Source: Stenopsyche tienmushanensis
Lineage: Eukaryota; Arthropoda; Insecta; Trichoptera; Stenopsychidae
Length of the DNA: 64,000 bases
Direction: 5' to 3'
NCBI GenBank assembly: GCA_008973525.1
Contig: WACJ01000514.1
Span: 2,480,001 to 2,544,000, forward strand
Numbering within the stretch: position 1 is the stretch's first letter; each line of letters begins with the position of its first letter. The translations under genes and the position numbers were made by a program. Of this stretch, positions 54,801-64,000 are shown piece after piece. The notes under the pieces are model-generated. The model was not told the DNA's origin, ran no database searches, and saw only the letters and a list, made by a program, of their open reading frames with translations.

Positions 54801-57800
54801 TTTAGTCGAAGACTGGTCGTAATGAAGATATCGCGGCAACCGCCTGCCCGCCATGATGAGGTCGTCATCTTGGGCGCTGCGGTGTTGGAGCTTCGGTCTG
54901 TAACGTCGAGGCCCGCAGCCGTGCGCCAACATGGCAACCGGCCGCGACAGCGCCACTATTTCGCCCGCGCCACCGCGCCTGCCGCCATCTTGTCTTCATC
55001 GCCGCGCCATTTGGAAACACGGCAAATGGAGGAATGAACAGTGCGCCCACAGACGACCCAAAGCCAAATGCAGATAATGAAAATAAACCACATATTATGC
55101 TAAATATCATTTTCAACTTCGACGATCGGCTAGTTAATTAGTATCCGACTGTGTATAAAATCGCAAAACTGAACTAATGGACCGTTATTCGGCGAAGCCA
55201 CTAAACGTTGTTATTTATTATGAAAAAATTCTAGACTCGTTCTTATTTTTATCGCAAAATTTATTTTTAATATATCGGGAAGATTGTGAACAATTTTGGC
55301 CTAAATGATAAAACAAGACTAACAGATTCTCGTGTTGATCATTCCTAAAGTTGACTTCGTATTAAGTTGTGCGATTTTTTTTTTCGAGCTTCGAACATTT
55401 TCTTTGGCGTGTATTTATTTATTATTTGATTTGCGAAGAGCGAATTCGAACGTCAATTATTTGCCGTAAAATTTTGACTGCAACCGAGTCATATCACATT
55501 TTAGTTGAAGTGTTTAATCGGTCGAAGCCTACTCTATTGGCTCGCAGAAACTTTGTGATATTAAATTAGGTTTACTTCTTTGAGGTGGTATTGAATAGTG
55601 TTGAATAATGTCGACGGAGTCGCTATCACAACGGGCACCTCTGTGCCGCAAGTCCGGGAGGAGGGACATCGAAGCCGGAGGAATCGGCAAGTGGCATTCC
55701 TCCCTGATTTCTCGATGTTACCTGTGGCTGGTCAAATATGTTAATTTGAAGAAATGTGTGGGATTCATAATAGTGTTCACAATAGCAGTCATGTTCATCT
55801 ATGCCAAATTTTTCCCATCACTGCCATTTGGAAGGTAAGATTCATATTTATTTATTAATATATTATTGTATATCGATAATAATAGAGATTAACATAGTCA
55901 AAATATATTACATCTGTACACTTAGACCTATTTTGTGCAATAGATGCGTTCCGCAGAAAATCGCACAAATAAAGCTATAACTAACATAGAAAATGTGAAG
56001 AAGAAAATGCGTTCCATGGATTTTAAAAACCGCATAACTTTGAAACAGCTATATAAAATATACCCAAACTTGAGATATGATGTCAACCGTGCTGAAAAAA
56101 GGAGTTTCGAGACAAACGCGTTAAAATATTTCATTATGGTTGGACTAGCCAAGTAGCCGCGTCACTAAAATAGCTCCGTAAGTAGTTGGAATTTTGGAAA
56201 TTCCTTTGGAGAATGTATTTTTAAAGGTCAATACATTGGAAAAATGCAAAAAAACTAAATCAATTTTTTAAAAAATGTAAACCAGAATAAATGGCGTGGT
56301 TGTAATTCAGCGATAGCAGATGCAATATGATTTACACAGTCCCAAATTATAATTTTTTTCTAAATTTCAGTTAGTATTGATGATTTATTTCCAATTTTAT
56401 TCAAAATATCCCGATACGTACTCTATGAAATTAAAAATTTAAAAATTGCTTTAAGAAAACCGCATAACTTCGAAATCGCACAAAAAAAATCGCATAAAAA
56501 GAGGTTTGAGTGTATATCATTTTTTATCAAATGAATACATCTAACCTCGCTCGCACCAACGACACACTCCTGCGTGCTTTTTAATTTACACATTTGATTG
56601 TTTTCCCTTCTTAAAATTATATTCACTATGAAAATAATTATCAAAAGTTGATTTTATATGAAAATACATTATGTAATTAACTTTCAATTACAAAAAAAAA
56701 CATTGTAAATAGTATGGCTAGTATCTTTTTGTATCTTTCCCCTATTTATAAGTTTTAAACTTAAATAAGTTTCTCTGTGGATGGAAAAAAGAAAGCTCGT
56801 AAAACTAAACGTAAAAGCACAGTCTATGAAATGTCGAGAAAAATTGTGTTTACCCCGCTGAACGAAGTTCAGTGTACACCGACAACAACCCATTTTTTCA
56901 GTAAAATATTAGGGCCTTGCTGTTTTGAGGCTTTAAAAATGAAATTTATCCCATCTCAAGCAACATTCTACCCCACGAATAAACAAAGGTACGCTCTTCT
57001 TGATGTTCTAAAACAAAGCTCATCTACCACGACAATGAAATAGATTCTAAAACAACAAGTCGAAAATCAATGCTTATATAAAATTTATTTGTATGAACGA
57101 AAGTTGTTTTAAAATTCGACCTAAACATTAAATATTAGCAACTTTTCCCCGTGCCAAAAGTTTTTTTTTTCAACATTCGAGCGCCCGATGTAACATGTTT
57201 AATTTACGATTTTTTGTGGAATCAATGTTTTTTTATGAAATTCCATATCCGTTTTATATCAAAATTGATATTTATACGCATAAGCTTCATGTAAAAAGAT
57301 TCAATTTTTTCCGTTTAGTCCACCGCCCCTTTTTATAAAAGATTATAAAAGCCTTAAGGAAGGGATTTCCCATCAAAATGCCGTTATCCGTGCGATCGTT
57401 AGCCTTCTTGTTTGTGCAAAAGGTCGCGATGGCTGCGTATCCTGCCTATCCAGCTCTCCTATGATCCTGTAATCCTTATCAAAATGGGGAACGCTCCAGG
57501 ATACCTCCTTAAACCATATGAAAACGATCGCCTATCTGGCAAATTTGTATATGCAGCGGAAGAAAAATACCACGTCTCTTTGTCCCGATCGAGATTCCGG
57601 ATAATAGGGACGTTCGTGTTTTTATTATTAAAAGTTCCGGGGTCCGTTATAACCCTTCTTCGTCATTGTTTTTATGATTCATAAATACAAAAGAGGCAAA
57701 GTCACCGGGAATATAACGAAGGCCTACAAGTTATCAGAGAAAATCCGCTTACATCAAACCCCGATGTTATAATCCCCCTTTCAAAATATCTACTCTTCCT

Positions 57801-60800
57801 AAATGTTTTTCCAGGTTCCACTTCCCTTTCTCTCATAATTAGGGCATATTTTACATTTCTGCTCTGTGATCGTTAGCGGCACAGTGCTTTCCAAATGTCC
57901 CACAAAGCAAAACGATCTCGCTATATTATGCCTGAGTCTAATTGAAACGTTTTTGGTTTTATAACTTTTTGTAAGTAGAAGATTATCCTCTTTGAAATCG
58001 TTCTTCTCCGTTGCCATTCCGATTTCATATTCCATCAATTTTACTTATGTTTCGCTTTGTTCAATTATTTTTGTACGAACATTTTCCGTAGCGAATGCAC
58101 GAGAAAAGAAAAACTTTGTATCGTTAGGTTTCCATCAACATACAAAGCTTTCCTCCATGCAATACAATCTAATGGTCATAAAGATCGATTTCTTATTAAA
58201 ACTTTGTACATAGTCTATTCTATCTGAGGATGGATTCCATAAATCGTATAAATCGATTGTATGAAAGAAATACCTAACTAAATTAACTTTGGTTTTTGGT
58301 TCAAATGCTAAAGCCTGAAAACTTCATTGAATGCATGATCAACGTTGATGTATTTGAACGGTTTTGTAATCTTTGTATTTCAAATTATAATAACCATAAC
58401 ATAATCAAAAGATTGTTGCAAAAATGTCTACCATTTATTGTACTACTTTGCTACTATAAATTATTATGGTTATACGATCTTATGCTTTTATAAGATGATT
58501 TCAAATTAAGAATAGAACTGGTCGATCATTTTAGACGAATAAAAGACTTTCTTATTCTGTGCTTCAAATTTCGCTTAATTCTCAGAACCCCCATCATTAT
58601 TACGTAGCACGATATAACCAAGCACAAGACACAAACATTTTATTAATGCTCAACGCCGAGTTATTTGAGCTTGCGAACAAAAGTCGTTTAAATTCTATCA
58701 AATCAACCGTTTAAGTTGGATTAAAATTCTTAATTCGTTTAAATGAGCATGTTTTTCCAGTAAAAACATTTGAAAATAGGTCCGTAATAGCAATAAGTTC
58801 TATTCATTTTAATATTTCTTGTTGTGCAAAAAGCTTCTGATATAACATATTTACACGCAGATCTTTCTACTGCAGATTTATCATTTAAATGAAGCACTTT
58901 ATTTAAAAAAGCACTTTCTACTTTTTAAATTTTAAACAAGGCTCTCATTTCATTCAACGATTACTAATATAAATACGAATTTCTTCTGAACTCACCTTAA
59001 GTACAGATTCATTTGCATAAATTTGCGTTAATGGAACGCTTTAATTAGAAAAAAATAATTAAAAGGAATTCTATAGGGACCGTTTGTATTTGCGTAATGT
59101 TAGATTCACATACAAATATCAGCAAAATTAATAGACGTATTATTTGTATTACGGTTTTAAATTGGGACCACTGCCATGCTTTTTGTCGAGGAGGCTATCT
59201 TAATAAGGCTTCGATTGTGCCATGAAAAGCTGGATTAAAGTTAGTCGTTTTTCGAACGATATAAAATAGTTTTGTTTAGTGAAACTTTCAAAATTAAAAG
59301 TTAAGTAACTCATTTGAAGAAAAGCGATTTTATTACGCTGTTTTGAAGATAAAACTTCTGTATTTTTTCTTTGAGTTAAGTTGGAAAATTTAGTTTTCTT
59401 TCGCTTGTAAAGTTTCATTGAAGGGAGAATTTATCGCAGGATTTCATTTATGATAATATACACGCTTGGCTATGTTTAATACTATTTACATATATGTTAT
59501 TATATTTGATCATAATTCAATTTAACATACGTTTGACCACTGTATGATTAGTCAGCTATGCAATAATTAAGAAACATTATAAAGTAATAATGGTTTGAAT
59601 TATTGACGCTTTTTCGAAAGTAAAGGTATTAAAAAAAATAGAATGACACTTATTTTGTATGAATAATGCAAAAAATTACAATCCGATTATCATCATCCAT
59701 TTCATCCATTCGTCGATTTAAATGATATTAATACGACGATGATCGTGGCGCATGCAAAAGGCTTCTCCGCTCGGCGACCAGGGGCGGTAGATAATGTTAT
59801 TTGAAAAATTTATGCAAATTGTTTCTTTTTTCTTTTGTCAGTGTAAGTCTCGTAAACTGTACACCTTAGGGCTTTCCATTTCCCGCCCCCCGCCAATTTA
59901 CTCCCCACTTTCGTCCGCTCTGTTTGCGGCGCCACCCCAGGAAAACCACCCCGTATCAACCGGGACGACATGAATATGTAAATTGTACCACGCAATCGTA
60001 CTGTATATTTAAGTGGTTATAATTTTTATCTATTAAAAATGATTGCCCGCCGTACGAATTATCTCTCGCTCACTTTGATTTATTCGGCAAAATCTACCAA
60101 GCTCAATGCTCGTTGCGAATTCTAAAATTGGAATCTAAATCAACATTAATACAGCCCGAAATTGTATTCTTGATTTAATTTCTCTCCCTGAAAAAATAAC
60201 AGTATTGTTATGCTTTAAAGTCTTTTATTGCCTTTGTATATTGAATAATTAAAAGTTGATTATGCCAGATCTATTTGCATACGCTGCCTCCCAAGTTGAC
60301 ATGGTGGACCAAATGACGATCGAAGATGCCCAAAATATTCATTAATTTTTTTTTTTTCTAAAATGTTTTGAACAAAAATTAATACATTGAAACACAATTT
60401 AAATCGGTGATATTTAGGCAATCGAACGATATTGTAACTTAATCAGTTATCAGGTCAGTCCAAAAGTTCGTGCGCATTTTTGGGACTTTTCTTTAAATAG
60501 TGTAAATATTAGGTAAAGCGGAAAGAAATGTCATTTTTTTGTTATTTGGAGAAAACAATTATTTTAATAAAATTTATACAATATTTTTCAACTAAATAAT
60601 TTCCATTGTTATTTATAATCGCCCTCCACAGATTAGGTAGCTTTTTAATGCCTCTTTCATAAAATTCGGCCGGCCACAAACTTTTGGACTGACCTGATAA
60701 TAAGCACAGCTAACGGTCATATAGATCTAGCCAAAACCATTACAATTAGATTAACATTCAAACATGTTATCATTTAAACATTTCCAGATATATTTATTGT

Positions 60801-63800
60801 TCTAAAATAATTCCGGTTAACCGAAATTAAAGCAAAAAGATCCATTCACAAACATACACGAGCTCTACAACATGAGAATATCCAATAATTTTCTGTCAAA
60901 AATCCTTTGTGTCATAGTTGTACTTATTTTCTATTTGCCGCTCTGTTAATTTTGTATCGAAATCGATAACTGCTAAAGCTCCTTTATTTTATATTTATAA
61001 CGTCCTTCATATCGTCGACCTACATTATGTTCTATTTATTTCCTAGTTATGTTCCTACACAATCTTCATTCTCATGTGGGAATTCGGGGATCATCAAGGA
61101 TGCGGTGCTCTTAGGCACGTACCTAAAATGAATTTATGTTACGATCTCTGAATAAATCAATTTCGCTTCGCAAAACTTCCAACGATTGTTACATATTTTA
61201 AGAGTTAATTTTACAAATAGTCCTGATACATTAAATCATATGAATCGCCATATCCTTCTTTGTAAAATAAAAGATCCGAACGTTCCCATGGAAACTGTGG
61301 CCGAAAATCCTTTATGCTGCTTGCTTAAAATATTTTAATATACATTAAGAATACGTTTCCTTGCCTTGCTCTATATTTTGGCTGTATTTTTGACTATATT
61401 CCTTTCAATATAAAATAATCACGGGTATAATTCAATTAGGAATATTTTCGAGATTGTATTTAAGCATAAAATTTCTCTCAGCTCCATTTTTAATACGGAA
61501 GTCGTCGTTGTAAAGCAATCGTTTCTCTTTCTCAGAAATCTGCAGCCATATTCCCCTTCTTCCCGTTCGCCCCTTTATTTTTATTTAAAATTAGCTCTGG
61601 GTGAATAGACTGATTTAATTAACACGCTATGACTTTTAAATTTCCGCTCGGCGCTGTTTGCGATTCCGAATCTATTCGCCGCGATGGCGATCTTTTTCAT
61701 CCCTTCTAATTGTTTGCTTTTTTTTATTCGTCATCCCGATTTCATGCAAACTACAGGGTGCAAATCAAGTCGGACCGCGACTGCGGCAGCATCCAGCTAG
61801 TTAACGACATTGTCTTTAGCAAATGATGCAAAATAGCACTCGGGATATTATTATTTCGTTAACTGGGAATTATGATCACGGCCCGTAGTGGTGTTTTGCA
61901 AGTTGCAGTTTAAACTAAATTTGATGACCCTAATCTTGCATTCGAACTTGTGGCTCCCGACAAATGCAGGGTAGTTCAATTTTAAATGGATTTATATTCA
62001 CTTTAAACTTTGTACAATAATATAAACACTATTGTTTTTGTAAAACAATGCAGTATTATATGACATATATTTAGAACAATAAATAAATGTTTATTTTGTG
62101 TACAATTCATTAATCATGTTTTTTCTTTGCGGTTTTATTACGCAAATGAACTGATTTCGATTGTTACAAATTTTACATTCATTCAAATATGAAGTTTCTA
62201 GGAAACAACTATTTTAATCCGTTTTTAAGAACTTAACATGACGTATGTTATAAACGTGAAATTATTTCGCTTTCGTGTTAGTTGATAAATATTCTTGCTC
62301 CAAAGGGGAGGGCTTAATCCTTCGAGTGCTAAGATACGATATATCGTCGATCGTGAAACTAACGTGATCGTGATATTTGCTGTGTATTTGAGAACTATCA
62401 TCTCTATACAATGTATAATATGTCATGGAGACGAGTGCTTGTATTCTTCGCAGTATACTTGTAAGTGGTGTATTTTTTGTCCAGTGTAACTTCTTGCTCC
62501 TGAAATTAGTTCGCAGTTGAGAGCCCTGCTCTGTGGCTATTTAGCACCCAGTATTCGATGTTAGCTAAAAATTTGAATTTGATAAGAACCGCCAGAGATA
62601 GATGCAAGTCAAATATTTTCCCGTTTCCCTCGATATAATGAAAAATTGAAAATCATCTATTGAAATATCGAAAGTGAATTGCGACTGGGTTCAATTTTTT
62701 AGAGAGGCGGTGATAAATTTCCGAGATTTTCCAATTATTTTTGATGATAGTGTAACTATTCGGCACAAGCGCTTTGTCATCAGGATTCTATTAAAGTGTA
62801 GTCCTTTTCCCTCGTTCGCGTCGTATTTTAATGCGCCCCCTGTCGCAGGAATCCCGGGCGCTCCGCGCAAATCCGAATATAATAATTGCTTAAGCACGGT
62901 TTAATTTTGATTTATGCCGGCTTATTTACCAGCTCACGTTGTATGGTGAAAGTCTTCACGTTTGTTGCGCGCCGCGGGTTGAATCGCTAAACCGTAATTA
63001 AATAACGCAACCGTTTTTGCTTCCGCCATCGGTTTTGCCTGAACAACGCAGCCGTTTTAATTAACGTATGGATTCATATAGTCTCGATTTCATTTTCAGT
63101 TTCGAATCTCATTTGTGCTCGGCATTTTGGGGAACCGCGACACATCGCTTCCGGCCTCGTCTTGTTTCCGGATACACATTATTCGCTCCGCTTGTTTCCT
63201 GAACGAATTATGAGAGAGTCGCGAGCGGCTTTTTTTTCAATACGCACCGCTGAAGCCGTTTTTCAGATATCAAAGGCGCTGTTGAGAAAACCTGTTTTCC
63301 GTCATCTATTTAAACACATAAAAATTTGGATATTACCCAAAGGAAAGCGTACGGGAATAAAATGTTAAGAACTACAGCCTTGTGTAAGGAGTCAAATTGA
63401 ATTGTGCATGAACCTGTATACGACCGAAAGTAGAGCGTTTCTATAAAACCTCTGAAGATCTAACGGACGCAAAGTGAGCTTTGACTTCGGTAAATAAATC
63501 AGTAAAGCAGAACACTTTAAAATGTCGCTATTCACTATGTAAATACAGATTGCAACCACAATGATATACAATACTTTACTTAATATATTAACTTCTAAAG
63601 AATGTATACTCTTAAGCATGTAAATCTTTATGTATTTCATGAAAATGGGCTAAGAACTTTTGTAATTCTTCCTTTAATTTTAAACTTGCCAGGCCGGGCT
63701 TAGAGGTCGGTTTTCCTACCTGATCCTTCGATAGCCATTGATTTTTGCGTCCATAATTAGAGTAAATAGAAGTTGTTCGCATACGTTAATGTGGTCGCCC

Positions 63801-64000
63801 AGGTTCTCTTCGCTTAGCTCGTGCGGCACTCATTTTTCTTATCTCCACACCTTCCCGACTTTTTTCAGATTTCATTGAACACTCGACCATAAGTATCCGA
63901 GGTTGGCCGATATTTTTTTAATAGTTTTAATTGGACTACTTTCGATTATCAGCAGTCAGTGGGCCGACCTTACCCAATCTTCCACTTCCAGGGCAATTTT

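Overview
The window looks like animal nuclear DNA, most likely from an arthropod and probably an insect. It is AT-rich, contains no long open reading frame apart from one transposase, and carries relics of cut-and-paste DNA transposons typical of insects: mariner, pogo/Tigger, hAT and piggyBac. I saw no bacterial operon, CRISPR array, rRNA, convincing tRNA, or LINE/LTR polyprotein. No species can be named from the sequence alone.

Layout. 1-8.8 kb is mostly unannotated AT-rich DNA with a decayed mariner (about 6.7-7.2 kb) and a candidate 78-nt coding exon (7849-7926) with good splice signals. 8.8-10 kb holds a second mariner relic and a 779-bp element of a short inverted-repeat family called here the GTGCG family. 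14.06-14.56 kb is a TTAA-bounded piggyBac-like MITE. 16.5-18 kb is a decayed pogo/Tigger (jerky-like) transposase on the minus strand. 20.7-21.4 kb is a hAT 3' end followed by a piggyBac-like terminus. 23.37-23.64 kb is a 36-bp perfect inverted repeat. 27.12-27.76 kb is a piggyBac deletion derivative that keeps the transposase C-terminal cysteine tail. 30.92-31.18 kb is a short GTGCG-family MITE. 35.56-36.85 kb is the youngest-looking element, a full-length mariner (1285 bp, 32/33 matching terminal repeats) whose transposase has one frameshift and two stops. 41.8-45.2 kb and 60.45-60.70 kb contain three members of another mariner-derived family. 53.3-54.0 and 55.9-56.5 kb hold two more GTGCG-family copies.

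The best host-gene signal is at the right. A GC-rich, GCCAT-rich (YY1/Pho-like) promoter candidate at about 54.82-55.04 kb precedes an ATG at 55608. That ATG opens a 75-codon exon for a type II membrane protein and ends at a canonical donor. A second exon candidate at 61757-61826 starts after an acceptor in the complementary phase, ends in a stop, and is followed by overlapping AATAAA signals and a GT-rich stretch. Joined directly they would encode 98 residues, but intermediate exons could lie unseen in the 5.9-kb interval. The product was not identified.

The remainder resembles an intron or gene desert. Bland AT-rich stretches with transposons alternate with blocks a few hundred bases long that are visibly richer in GC and in homeodomain, POU and Sox-like words. 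Those blocks are candidate cis-regulatory elements, which only cross-species conservation could confirm. I found no convincing new biological system. The most unusual items are the long perfect inverted repeat, the GTGCG family whose left ends fold back on themselves, the mariner and piggyBac deletion derivatives that each retain the last part of their transposase gene, and the split gene candidate.
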